Part shown: positions 17,755 through 26,442 of the stretch, in pieces
How the letters are laid out: each line of letters opens with the position of its first letter
How positions within the stretch are numbered: the first letter of the stretch is position 1
Translations under genes and position numbers: made by a program
Assembly: GCA_031263155.1 (NCBI GenBank)
Contig: JAISGK010000029.1
Location: forward strand, 1 to 52,061
From: Clostridiales bacterium
GTDB lineage: Bacteria; Bacillota; Clostridia; Lachnospirales; WQUN01
Length of the DNA stretch: 52,061 nucleotides
Direction of reading: 5' to 3'
The notes under the pieces: model-generated
The model's database searches: none
Told to the model about the DNA's origin: nothing
What the model saw: only the letters and a program-made list of their open reading frames with translations

Positions 17755-18609
17755 ATGGCGACAAAAAGGGTACGAAGAAGAAAAAAGAGCAGAAACACTA
17801 CTTTGATTGCCTCTGCGGTCATCGTGGCGGCGCTGGTGGCAGTGGCGCTGTACTATCTCAACAGCCCCTACAAAAAATACTCTGACGCGTTTGACAATAC
17901 CAATCAGGCGGGTTCAAGCGAGTATGTCACGCAAATAGAGGTCACAGTTGACAACGATGAAACATATTCCGCCGAAGGTCACATGTATATACGGATAGAC
18001 GAAGATACTGATACAGTCAATTTCGTAAACTATATGGAGCTGGAGGATAATACCGTTACTCAATTTTCTGACGGCGTCTCTTTTTATGTAGACAACGGCA
18101 ACGCCAAGCGTAAATGGAACTTGGGCGAAACAGCCGAGCCGGAAGCGGAACTTAAAGAGCGCGGAGACTATAAGCTGGAGGACTACATATCTCAATATTG
18201 CGAACTGCTGGACGCAAACCGTTTGCGCGATCTGCAAATCACGCAGAAGATGGATCAGCGGCTTATAGAAAGAACTACGCTTACATCGACTTCGTCGGGC
18301 TATACCTATGCGCTTAAAGTGTCAAAACAACTTATTGAAAATGTATTTAATGTGGTGACAGCCTACGCGATCGACGAAGACGAAACCTCCGCTACGGTAG
18401 AGGTTAACAATTTTAGCTATGAGGCCAAAGCAGACCGAAACAATTATATGTATCAAATTATTTATAATATAGACATGGACGCTAACATACCCGCAAAACT
18501 CACTGGTGATGAGGAAGAGGATCACCATATAGACATAAAAATGATTGTCGATATAGAGAATCCCGGCGGAGCTGTGGATTTTGCTTTGCCAAGCACCGAC
18601 GGTTTCTGA
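17755..18609 (+). CDS. Membrane-anchored protein of unknown function
   Basis: I do not recognise the family. The 284-residue product starts with a very basic stretch (KRVRRRKKSR), then one hydrophobic helix at about residues 16-38, then an acidic extracytoplasmic part with alternating polar strands. This suggests an N-in anchor with the body outside the membrane. ATG at 17755 is preceded by AAAGGAGG at good spacing. A strong promoter with a possible operator drives it. The duplicated methyltransferase gene follows after about 30 bases and may be in the same transcript. Confidence 0.75.
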   Translation: MATKRVRRRKKSRNTTLIASAVIVAALVAVALYYLNSPYKKYSDAFDNTNQAGSSEYVTQIEVTVDNDETYSAEGHMYIRIDEDTDTVNFVNYMELEDNTVTQFSDGVSFYVDNGNAKRKWNLGETAEPEAELKERGDYKLEDYISQYCELLDANRLRDLQITQKMDQRLIERTTLTSTSSGYTYALKVSKQLIENVFNVVTAYAIDEDETSATVEVNNFSYEAKADRNNYMYQIIYNIDMDANIPAKLTGDEEEDHHIDIKMIVDIENPGGAVDFALPSTDGF

Positions 18610-18642
18610 TCACCAATTCCTTTTTTGGAGATGATTTCTCTT

Positions 18643-20646
18643 ATGAATTACCAACCGCATGTTACCGTCACATCAACAAAGTCATTGATACATTTGGGCA
18701 GCCTGGATTCTTTTGACGTGACCGAGGGTGGCAAGATCGCCGCCCAACTTATTATAAATTTCCTTGACTCGGGCAATGCCGACTCTTTGGTTAACGCGTT
18801 CAACATTTACAACGAGCTTATACCCAACGAAAATTTTGGCGGGGAGTACACAGCATTTCAATGGCTATGCACCCTGCTGTTGTCTGGTGACGCGTCTAAA
18901 GCAGAGCTGATGAAGCGCGCCGACGTGGCTTCATGGTACGATCTTCTGGCTCAAAACGACTTTGAAAACCTTAGGGAATATATAACCTACAAATACCATT
19001 TTGCGGAATACCCTGACGACGAGGTTCGCCGCAAGGTGCGTTTTTTGGAAGATTTCATTTTGTTTAGCAATCCCGATCGCAGCAGATGGGAAAATACCTA
19101 TGAAAAATTGCCCCTGTTGGGCATTAACGTGGGCGAAACGGTGATAGACTGTGGAGCCGCGTCCGGTTTTTTTACATTCAAATTTTGCGAAGCTGTTGGG
19201 CCGACGGGAAAAATATGGGCGGTCGAAACCAACCCCATGCATCTCAACTACCTTACCAATTTTGTCATTAACAACAACATTACCAACGTGGAAATAGTGC
19301 GGGCTAACGTGAACGATATTGGCCTTTCTCCTGATGTAAAAGCCGATGTGTTGTTTATGTGCTCTTTATTTCATGTGCTGTACGCCTCTCTGATGGAACA
19401 TGAGCGAGACAGTTACATTCAATCTATCAAAAACGCGCTACTTCCCGGCGGTCGGCTCATCATTGTTGACAACGATTTGGTTGAAAGCAGCGAACTGCCG
19501 TACCATGGGCCGTACATGGATAAGTCGCTGGTTATAAGCCAGCTTTATCATTATGGGTTCAGGCTTGTAGACGCGTTTCATTTTACCTTGCAGCGCTACG
19601 CCCTGACATTTAAACTGGACGAAACGCTTACGCCCATTATCTACAAAGAGCCGAAAAAAGGTACGGTTATACCTGTATATAGCCACAGCAGCTTAGTTCA
19701 TTACCGCATAGCGGACGCCGCCATAACTGCGGGATATTCGCCCAATGGGCAGGAAGCGGCCGCGTTGCTTTTGGACGCGCTCATGTTGAGCGGCAGCGAA
19801 AGGGTGTCAGCGCTCAAACGTGTCATGGAGGTGTATGAGCGCCTTATACCCAAAGACCGCATTGGAGACGAATACACGGCTTTGGTGTGGTTTTGCAAGT
19901 GCGTCATTAATGAAACCCCACTGGATCAATTGGTAACCAACGAACTGGATCAGATGTTTTACAATACCTTCGCGCCTGACGATTTTGATATGCTTAAGCG
20001 GTATGTCAACAGCAAGTACGCGCTTAACCGCCCATTGCCCCCGCTGGATAACCTCCCTGCGGTCAGCGAGTATATAACATTCAACAACCCTAACCGCGAG
20101 CTATGGGAGCATACGAGAGAGATGCTGGACTTTATAGGCATAAAACCCGGCATGAGCGTAGCGGACATTGGTTGCGGCTCGGGATTTTTCAGCTATCATT
20201 TTGCCAGGGATGTAGGCGACAAAGGCATTGTGTACGCCACAGAAACCAATAAAGAGGCCCTTGCCTATGTAGAACGCTTTGCGCGCGAGTTTGGTATGAA
20301 TAATATAACGCCCGTTATCGGCAGACTTAACGACTGCTGCGTGCCCGGCAAAAGTGTGGACGTAGTGTTTATGTGTTCCATGTACCATGCGGTGTACATC
20401 GCGTCGCTTGAGTTTGTAAAGGATCAATTTATTGACAGTATAAAGCGCGCGCTCAAGCCGGGAGGGCGGCTCATTATCACTGACAACGACGTAGTGTTTG
20501 GCGGGATACCCCCTTACTACGGCAGCGCAATCTCAAAGGAGCTTGTTATTGAGCAGCTATTGGCATACGGTTGGAGGTTTATAGCCCAGCAGCAGCTGAT
20601 TCCGCAGCGGTACACCCTTATTTTTGAACCGGGCAAAACCTCGTGA
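18643..20646 (+). CDS. Tandemly duplicated SAM methyltransferase-like protein
   Basis: The 667-residue protein consists of two homologous halves, about residues 1-330 and 345-667. Each has a roughly 130-residue helical region (EYTAFQWLC / EYTALVWFC; REYITYKYHF / KRYVNSKYAL) and then a Rossmann methyltransferase domain. SAM motif I is VIDCGAASGFF at about 167-177 in the first half and VADIGCGSGFF at about 506-516 in the second. Later motifs match too: DVLFMCSLFHVLY / DVVFMCSMYHAVY and PGGRLIIVDND / PGGRLIITDND. The first copy has alanine in place of one motif-I glycine. The substrate is unknown. ATG at 18643 was chosen; a TTG at 18625 overlaps the GGAG sequence. A HemN-like radical-SAM gene lies downstream on the same strand. 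Confidence 0.82.
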   Translation: MNYQPHVTVTSTKSLIHLGSLDSFDVTEGGKIAAQLIINFLDSGNADSLVNAFNIYNELIPNENFGGEYTAFQWLCTLLLSGDASKAELMKRADVASWYDLLAQNDFENLREYITYKYHFAEYPDDEVRRKVRFLEDFILFSNPDRSRWENTYEKLPLLGINVGETVIDCGAASGFFTFKFCEAVGPTGKIWAVETNPMHLNYLTNFVINNNITNVEIVRANVNDIGLSPDVKADVLFMCSLFHVLYASLMEHERDSYIQSIKNALLPGGRLIIVDNDLVESSELPYHGPYMDKSLVISQLYHYGFRLVDAFHFTLQRYALTFKLDETLTPIIYKEPKKGTVIPVYSHSSLVHYRIADAAITAGYSPNGQEAAALLLDALMLSGSERVSALKRVMEVYERLIPKDRIGDEYTALVWFCKCVINETPLDQLVTNELDQMFYNTFAPDDFDMLKRYVNSKYALNRPLPPLDNLPAVSEYITFNNPNRELWEHTREMLDFIGIKPGMSVADIGCGSGFFSYHFARDVGDKGIVYATETNKEALAYVERFAREFGMNNITPVIGRLNDCCVPGKSVDVVFMCSMYHAVYIASLEFVKDQFIDSIKRALKPGGRLIITDNDVVFGGIPPYYGSAISKELVIEQLLAYGWRFIAQQQLIPQRYTLIFEPGKTS

Positions 20647-20690
20647 AAATGACAACCGGAACACAATCAAAAAGTAAAGAAAGGAGTACT

Positions 20691-20767
20691 ATACCAAAAA
20701 TTCCAGTAATCTAACGTAATCGTAGCATAAAAAACAATGATTGCAAAGAATTACAAATTTTTGGTAT
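20691..20767 (+). promoter_or_regulatory. Long-range inverted repeat with orphan ribosome site in leader
   Basis: ATACCAAAAATT (20691-20702) is exactly inverted at 20756-20767. AAAGGAG lies directly before the left arm but no ATG, GTG or TTG follows at usable distance; the codons after it from ATA read PKIPVI and stop. The right arm ends ten bases before the radical-SAM start, so folding could affect its translation. The function is inferred. Confidence 0.4.
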
Positions 20768-20777
20768 CGGCCGTTAT

Positions 20778-22160
20778 ATGATAAGAATGAGAAGGGAAAT
20801 GGAGCATTTCGAGTACCCACAGCTGGATAAATTCCAAAACGCGTCGTACATTCAGCCAATAGAGGAATTTTTCAAGACAGATCCGCAGCTGCTTTCGCCA
20901 TCTTCCGCCCTATATGTTCATATTCCGTTTTGTCCGCGCTTTTGCGCCTTTTGTAATTTTTATAAGGTAATATACAAAAATGACGGCACGGCTAACGACT
21001 ATGTAGATTGTCTATGTCGCGAGGTTGACTACTACGCCGACCGCTTGCCAGACAACTACCTTAACCTCGAGGGTATTCACTTGGGCGGCGGTTCGCCGTC
21101 ATGCCTAGATAGCGCGTTAATAAAACAACTTGTGGACAAGATACGCTCTCGATTTAATCTCGGGTCAGATCATCTAATTTCTATGGAATGTCACGTGGAC
21201 AACCTGCAAGATGCCGATTATATAAAGCGCCTGGCCGACATTGGCATTAACAGGCTCAGCTTCGGCGTACAAACATTCATACCCGAGACTCGAAAGCGTT
21301 ATGGCTTGTCAGAGATAGACAGGGTGTATCGGGCGATAGAAAACATAAAGCAGAGCGGCATAAAAAATTTTAACACCGACTTGATGTATAACTTCCCCGG
21401 GCAAACGCCCAAAGACGTGATTCATGATTTTGAAGAACTGTTTTGCCTTGGGGCGAATTGCGTTGAACTTAACGCCATGGGCATTATGCCTAACTCAAAT
21501 ATATACCGGCAGATGCAAAATGATAATATGTTGCTGGAATTTCAGAGTAACATCGACACATTTATAGAAATGTACGAATATATAGAATCGCGCGACGACA
21601 TTCACCTTGTAATGGCGAACACGATATCAAAAACGCCGCAGCCACCCAATGTGTGCAACAGCTTTCAATTGGGCGGCAACAAGGTAAACGGCGGGGCGAT
21701 ATTGGGCATTGGCGCTTCGTCTCGCGGGTTTGTGGATGGGTATGTATACAAAAACTACGTCAATATTCACGAATATATGGATAAAGTGAAAGCCGCAAAC
21801 AATGGCGTGGCCTTGCAACGCACTGTAGACATGGCGGAGCGTTACGCGCGCATGATGGTCATGTTTCCCATGTTTAGGCATGTAATGAAAAAGGACATAG
21901 ATTTTAATTACACGCAAAAAGGGATGCTCGACAAGTTGGTTGAGCAAGGGCTAATATACGAGGACGATGAGAAATATTACCTTGGCAAGGCGATGTCATT
22001 TTATTCAGGTAATTTGTCTCTCAATTTCGTCACAAGAACGCAAAAAGATAAAATGATGATGTATATGTACAATAGCATGAGGAATAACCTGAACGCCTAC
22101 AATCAAGACGACATGCAAATGAGCAAACAAGCGGGCTTAAGACCGGCGCCATTCAGGTAA
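20778..22160 (+). CDS. HemN/HemW-like radical-SAM protein
   Basis: This 460-residue protein belongs to the coproporphyrinogen oxidase-like radical-SAM group. LYVHIPFCPRFCAFCNFYK carries the CX3CX2C cluster motif at about residues 54-62, followed by LGGGSPS, the SAM-binding strand, and RLSFGVQTF. A C-terminal winged-helix-like region ends the protein. The group includes true HemN, HemW, heme-degrading ChuW/HutW and class C methylases, and I cannot assign one. No other heme gene is nearby. The start at 20778 is uncertain: the ATG at 20799 has AAGGG only two bases away, and 20778 itself has no clear ribosome site. The adjacent duplicated methyltransferase may act on the same substrate (inference). 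Confidence 0.82.
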   Translation: MIRMRREMEHFEYPQLDKFQNASYIQPIEEFFKTDPQLLSPSSALYVHIPFCPRFCAFCNFYKVIYKNDGTANDYVDCLCREVDYYADRLPDNYLNLEGIHLGGGSPSCLDSALIKQLVDKIRSRFNLGSDHLISMECHVDNLQDADYIKRLADIGINRLSFGVQTFIPETRKRYGLSEIDRVYRAIENIKQSGIKNFNTDLMYNFPGQTPKDVIHDFEELFCLGANCVELNAMGIMPNSNIYRQMQNDNMLLEFQSNIDTFIEMYEYIESRDDIHLVMANTISKTPQPPNVCNSFQLGGNKVNGGAILGIGASSRGFVDGYVYKNYVNIHEYMDKVKAANNGVALQRTVDMAERYARMMVMFPMFRHVMKKDIDFNYTQKGMLDKLVEQGLIYEDDEKYYLGKAMSFYSGNLSLNFVTRTQKDKMMMYMYNSMRNNLNAYNQDDMQMSKQAGLRPAPFR

Positions 22161-22181
22161 GGATGAAATGGGAGAATTACA

Positions 22182-23024
22182 TTGAGACAGATAAACGCGG
22201 ACGATATCCGAAACGCTGTGTCGCGGCTGTGTGTAGAGGCCAATATCTTTCTAAACAAAGATATTTTAACGGCAATTAATAAGGCGCTAACCTATGAGGA
22301 AAGTGAACAGGCGCGTTTCGCGCTGGAGATGATCGCAAAAAACGCGGAAATAGGCAGGTCAGAACGCTTGCCCGTTTGTCAAGACACAGGCATGGCGGTT
22401 GTGTTTGTCGATATGGGGCAGGACGCGCGCGTTATCGGAGGTTTTTTGGGCGACGCGATAAACGACGGGGTGCGCCTTGGTTATCAAAATGGATACTTGC
22501 GCAAGTCGGTCGTGAGCGATCCGATATCACGCGAAAACACAAACGACAACACGCCCGCGATTATACATTATGATATCGTGCCGGGCGACACTCTAAGGAT
22601 CACCGTGGCCCCAAAGGGATTTGGCAGCGAAAATATGAGCGCGATAAAAATGCTAAAACCCTCTGACGGCAGGGAAGGCGTTATAAATTTTGTGTACGAA
22701 ACGGTTATGGCGGCGGGTTCCAACCCTTGTCCGCCTGTTATTGTTGGCGTTGGCGTTGGGGGAACATTTGAAAAGGCCGCCCTGTTGAGCAAACGTGCCC
22801 TGCTGCTCCCCGTACGCGCGGTTAACGATAATCCTTTTTGGGCTAACGCGGAGCGCGAATTGTTATTAAAAATAAACGCAAACGGGGTAGGCGCGGCGGG
22901 CCTTGGCGGCCTTACAACCGCGTTGGCCGTACATATTAACACCTTTGCCACACATATAGCGGGTTTGCCCGTGGCGGTCAACATAGGCTGCCACGTGACC
23001 CGCCACGCGGAAACAATTTTATAA
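22182..23024 (+). CDS. Class I fumarate hydratase, alpha subunit (TtdA/FumA N-domain)
   Basis: This 280-residue protein matches the alpha subunit of two-part class I fumarases and tartrate dehydratases, oxygen-sensitive enzymes that interconvert fumarate and malate (or dehydrate tartrate). The three cysteines expected to hold the [4Fe-4S] cluster are in their family contexts: LPVCQDTGMAV, SNPCPPVI and NIGCHVTRHAE. The partner beta subunit normally follows directly but is absent here; the next gene is on the other strand. TTG at 22182 follows GGGAG at good spacing. The exact substrate is open. Confidence 0.88.
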   Translation: MRQINADDIRNAVSRLCVEANIFLNKDILTAINKALTYEESEQARFALEMIAKNAEIGRSERLPVCQDTGMAVVFVDMGQDARVIGGFLGDAINDGVRLGYQNGYLRKSVVSDPISRENTNDNTPAIIHYDIVPGDTLRITVAPKGFGSENMSAIKMLKPSDGREGVINFVYETVMAAGSNPCPPVIVGVGVGGTFEKAALLSKRALLLPVRAVNDNPFWANAERELLLKINANGVGAAGLGGLTTALAVHINTFATHIAGLPVAVNIGCHVTRHAETIL

Positions 23025-23049
23025 TGCTGCGCGTCTAATGCCGCGCGGT

Positions 23050-24354
23050 TTATTTTACCGTGTTGACGCGCTGCGCGTCCATGACGTGTTGTGCGTCTAT
23101 GACGTGTTGCGCCGCGATCACCACGCCCGCGATACCGTGGGCGCGCGTCAGCCCACCTTGAAAATACACGTCATAGGGTTCTTTCATCGGGGCATCGGCG
23201 GAAAGCTCGATAGACGATCCCTGATTAAACGCGCCGGCGGCCATTATAACGGGCGCGTCATAACCGGGCATGGCCCATGGTTCCGGCCTCACAAAGCTGT
23301 CCACCGGCGCTGCTTGCTGGATACCCTCGCAAAATTCCAGCACAAGCCCCGGCTTGCCCAATCGCACAGACTGAACGATGTCTCCGCGTCGCTCATCCCA
23401 GCGTGGATTAACGTCGAACCCCATCTTTTCAAACATATACGCCGCCGTCATAGCCGCGCGTAAACTGCTGTTGACCGCTTGCGGCGCAAAAAACAGCCCC
23501 TGGCACAGCGACCGCGTAGCGCCCAGTGAGGGGCCGACTTCGCGCCCTAATCCAGGCGCGGTAAGCCGCGCGGCGCAGCGTTCTACCAAATCCTTTTTCC
23601 CCACAATGTATCCGCCCGCAGGCGCAAGCCCCCCGCCAGGGTTTTTTATCAGTGAGCCGATGGCCAAATCTGCCCCTGCTTCAATGGGTTCGCTGTCTTC
23701 CACAAATTCACCGTAGCAGTTGTCTACCATGCATATGGTTTGAGGATTGACAGATTTAATAATTCCTATGATCGTCCCCATCTCTTGCATTGTTAGCGAT
23801 TCCCTCCAGGTGTAACCCTTAGAGCGTTGGATAAACGCGATTTTGGTGTTGGGCTTTATCTTCGAAATGATAGAATCGTAATCTACCCGCTCGCCTTTTA
23901 GATTGACCTGCGCATATGTGACCCCCTGTTCCGAGAGGGATCCGGCGGCGGAGCGCAGACCGATCACCGCGTCCAACGTATCGTATGGTTTGCCGGTTAT
24001 TGATAACAGTTCGTCTCCCCGCGATAGATTTGCCGACAGTGCAATCGCGAGCGCGTGTGTGCCGCTTATAATCTGTACCCTAACCAGGGCGGATTCCGCG
24101 TGAAACACGTCGGCGAAGATGTCTTCAAGCGTGTCGCGCCCGGCGTCGTTGTAACCATAGCCGGTCGAATAGGTAAAGTGCGTGTCGCTTAACCTGTTCT
24201 TTTGCATGGCAAGAAGGATCTTGAGTTGGTTGATGTTGGCCGCGCCATCTATAGCCGCGAATTGATCCACCAGCGCCGATTCAGCTTCTTTCGCTAAATT
24301 TATTACCACATGACTAATGCCGTAGAAGTTTTGCATGAAATCGTATATGTCCAT
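23050..24354 (-). CDS. PLP-dependent lyase of the YnbB / aluminium-resistance family
   Basis: This roughly 434-residue fold-type I PLP enzyme resembles the methionine gamma-lyase-related YnbB family. Visible are the cofactor-site sequence SGTHALAIAL, the aspartate in MVDNCYGEF and the probable Schiff-base lysine in GSLIKNPGGG. The cellular role of the family is unsettled despite the name. ATG at 24354 follows GGGGAG. The C-terminus carries an unusual tail, AAQHVIDAQHVMDAQRVN, encoded by two 18-bp repeats (23075-23110) beyond the usual end of the family. It is divergent from pgi. Confidence 0.85.
   Translation of the reverse strand: MDIYDFMQNFYGISHVVINLAKEAESALVDQFAAIDGAANINQLKILLAMQKNRLSDTHFTYSTGYGYNDAGRDTLEDIFADVFHAESALVRVQIISGTHALAIALSANLSRGDELLSITGKPYDTLDAVIGLRSAAGSLSEQGVTYAQVNLKGERVDYDSIISKIKPNTKIAFIQRSKGYTWRESLTMQEMGTIIGIIKSVNPQTICMVDNCYGEFVEDSEPIEAGADLAIGSLIKNPGGGLAPAGGYIVGKKDLVERCAARLTAPGLGREVGPSLGATRSLCQGLFFAPQAVNSSLRAAMTAAYMFEKMGFDVNPRWDERRGDIVQSVRLGKPGLVLEFCEGIQQAAPVDSFVRPEPWAMPGYDAPVIMAAGAFNQGSSIELSADAPMKEPYDVYFQGGLTRAHGIAGVVIAAQHVIDAQHVMDAQRVNTVK
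23075..23110. repeat. Two 18-bp tandem repeats in the 3' end of the YnbB-like gene
   Basis: The unit GCGTCCATGACGTGTTGT (23075-23092) is followed by a near copy at 23093-23110. They encode the repeated HV(I/M)DAQ tail. Confidence 0.65.
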
Positions 24355-24369
24355 TGAATACTCCCCTTC

Positions 24370-24399
24370 TTGTATATTGTTTGAGGCATGTGATATAAT
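24370..24399 (+). promoter_or_regulatory. Probable pgi promoter
   Basis: TTGTAT (24370-24375) and a perfect TATAAT (24394-24399) are 18 bases apart in the short divergent gap with the YnbB-like gene. The AGAGG ribosome site follows at 24416-24420. Confidence 0.55.
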
Positions 24400-24419
24400 A
24401 CCGCTAAAATTCAAAAGAG

Positions 24420-25820
24420 GTGTGCTTTACGAAAATAAAACTGGACTACAACAACATGATGACCGAATTTATCGGTACGCACGGTATTGGCGCGCACGAT
24501 ATCGGCGCTATAAACAGACAGATAATAGCGGCGGTTGCGGCTATGAAAAGCAAGCGCGGTAACATGGCGTGGCGTGATCTGCCGTACAACCAAGACGAAA
24601 TTGTAAACGATATAGTGTCGTATGTCAACGAACTCAAAGACAGCATAGAAGCCTTCGTGGTACTTGGAATCGGCGGATCGGCGCTGGGGCCAATGGCAGT
24701 GCAGCAAGCCGTCAATCACCCGTACTACAACGAGTTGCCCCGTGATAAACGGAACTATCCAAAATTCTATGTGGCTGACAATGTAGACCCTGAGCGCCTT
24801 GTATACCTGTTTCAAAATATAGACCCTGCCAAATGTTTGTTTAACGTCATATCTAAATCAGGCAGCACATCGGAGACCATGTCGCAGTTTATGATAATCA
24901 AACAACTACTGGAAGAGAAGATCGGCAAAGAAGCCGCAAAAAGCCACATCGTTTGTACGACGGACAAAGAAAAAGGGAACTTGATCACCATTGCGAAGCA
25001 GGAGGGTTATAAGACATTTTTTATACCATCCGCCGTAGGCGGGAGGTTTTCGGAACTTACCCCGGTAGGGCTGCTTCCTGCGGCTTTCTGCGGCGTCAAC
25101 ATTGCCGAACTGCTTAGAGGCGCCGCCAAGATGGACGAGACCTGTAACAACGGCGACATATACGCCAACCCCGCTTATATGTACGCCATATTGCACTACA
25201 TCGCGTTTACAAAGGGCAAAAACATGTCTGTAATGATGCCCTATGCTGACAGCCTGAAATATATCGCCGATTGGTACGCGCAGCTTTGGGCTGAATCGCT
25301 GGGCAAAAAATACGATAACTATGGCAATGTGGTAAACACGGGCTCTACTCCCGTCAAATCGTTGGGCGTGACAGATCAGCACTCGCAAGTGCAATTGTAC
25401 GCCGAAGGTCCGTTTGATAAAATCATCGTGTTTATGGGCGTTGACCATTATCGCGAAACGATCACCATTCCACAACTGTATGGCGATATGCCCAGCCTTG
25501 GGTTTTTGGGCGGTGTGACACACAACAAACTTATACAAACAGAACAAATGGCGACCGAATACGCGCTGCTTAAGCAAGGCAAGCCCAATATGACCATTAC
25601 CCTGCCAGAGGTTAACGAAAACACCATTGGCCAGATTCTGTATTTTTTTGAAGTGGCGACAGCCTTTGCTGGTGAATTGCTGGATATTGACGCTTTTAAC
25701 CAGCCGGGCGTAGAAGAGGGTAAAAACGCCGCTTATGCCATGTTCGGCCGTCCGGGTTACGAGGAAAAGAAAAAAGAGCTTGAAGCGAGACCGCCCAAGA
25801 GCGAGAAGTATATCATATAA
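24420..25820 (+). CDS. pgi: Glucose-6-phosphate isomerase
   Basis: The enzyme interconverts glucose-6-phosphate and fructose-6-phosphate. Family signatures are clear: VLGIGGSALGP, ISKSGSTSET, the VGGRFSELTPVG loop, and GVTHNKLIQTEQMATEY followed by NQPGVEEGKNAAY. At about 460 residues it has the shorter bacterial length. The start is unclear. The formal start used here is GTG at 24420, but it overlaps the AGAGG ribosome site. ACG at 24429 stands exactly eight bases from that site and gives a homologue-like MKIKLDY beginning; ATG at 24456 would lose this segment. Confidence 0.93.
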   Translation: MCFTKIKLDYNNMMTEFIGTHGIGAHDIGAINRQIIAAVAAMKSKRGNMAWRDLPYNQDEIVNDIVSYVNELKDSIEAFVVLGIGGSALGPMAVQQAVNHPYYNELPRDKRNYPKFYVADNVDPERLVYLFQNIDPAKCLFNVISKSGSTSETMSQFMIIKQLLEEKIGKEAAKSHIVCTTDKEKGNLITIAKQEGYKTFFIPSAVGGRFSELTPVGLLPAAFCGVNIAELLRGAAKMDETCNNGDIYANPAYMYAILHYIAFTKGKNMSVMMPYADSLKYIADWYAQLWAESLGKKYDNYGNVVNTGSTPVKSLGVTDQHSQVQLYAEGPFDKIIVFMGVDHYRETITIPQLYGDMPSLGFLGGVTHNKLIQTEQMATEYALLKQGKPNMTITLPEVNENTIGQILYFFEVATAFAGELLDIDAFNQPGVEEGKNAAYAMFGRPGYEEKKKELEARPPKSEKYII

Positions 25821-25863
25821 CGCCAGGGCATACGCCGATCGTTAAGACGACGATCCTGTGAAT

Positions 25864-25931
25864 ATCGCATTTGATGTAGAATCGCATTTGATATAGAATC
25901 GCATTTGATATAGAATCGCATCTGATATAAT
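25864..25931 (+). repeat. Four 17-bp repeats carrying the greA promoter
   Basis: Four head-to-tail 17-bp units of the type ATCGCATTTGATATAGA fill 25864-25931. Each unit has a TTGAT and a TAtAGA-like box. The last unit ends in TATAAT (25926-25931), and TTGATA (25905-25910) in the unit before is 15 bases away, so the final pair could be the working greA promoter. Confidence 0.75.
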
Positions 25932-25950
25932 AGAAAGGTGAAGACATACA

Positions 25951-26442
25951 TTGGCAGATAAAAAGACCGTATTAACATATGAGGGTCTAAAATCCCTTGA
26001 AGAAGAGTTGCAGGAATTGCGCACCGTACGCCGCAAAGACGTAGCCGAAAAAATAAAGGAAGCCCGCGGGCAAGGCGATCTTTCCGAAAACGCGGAATAC
26101 GATGCCGCTAAAGAAGAACAGGCGGAGATAGAAGCGCGCATAGCTGTTATTGAAAAAAATTTGCAAAATGTAGAACTCATAGACGAGGACGATCTAAGCA
26201 CTGAATCGGTTAGCCTGGGCAGTACCGTTCGCGTGTTTGACCAAGAATTTAACGAAGAGCTGGAATATACCATTGTCGGCTCGCAGGAAGCTAATCCTTT
26301 TAAAGGTAAAATATCCAACGAAAGCCCTTTGGGTATGGCGTTGTTGAGTAGGCAAGCCGGCGACGAGATAGACGTAGACGCGCCTGAGGGTATTATACAT
26401 TACAAATTGATTGATATAAGCATTGCAAAAACGGAGGCATAA
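25951..26442 (+). CDS. greA: Transcription elongation factor GreA
   Basis: GreA enters the RNA polymerase secondary channel and triggers cleavage of backtracked RNA. The 163-residue protein has the usual length, with an N-terminal coiled coil whose tip holds GDLSENAEY (the acidic Asp and Glu) and a C-terminal FKBP-like domain (LGSTVRVF ... NESPLGMALL). The start is TTG at 25951 behind AAAGGTG. The stop is immediately followed by the lysS ATG, giving a greA-lysS operon as in many Firmicutes. Confidence 0.95.
   Translation: MADKKTVLTYEGLKSLEEELQELRTVRRKDVAEKIKEARGQGDLSENAEYDAAKEEQAEIEARIAVIEKNLQNVELIDEDDLSTESVSLGSTVRVFDQEFNEELEYTIVGSQEANPFKGKISNESPLGMALLSRQAGDEIDVDAPEGIIHYKLIDISIAKTEA

Noticed and set aside
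25864..25931. CRISPR-like array
   Set aside because: The units are head-to-tail with no spacers between them.
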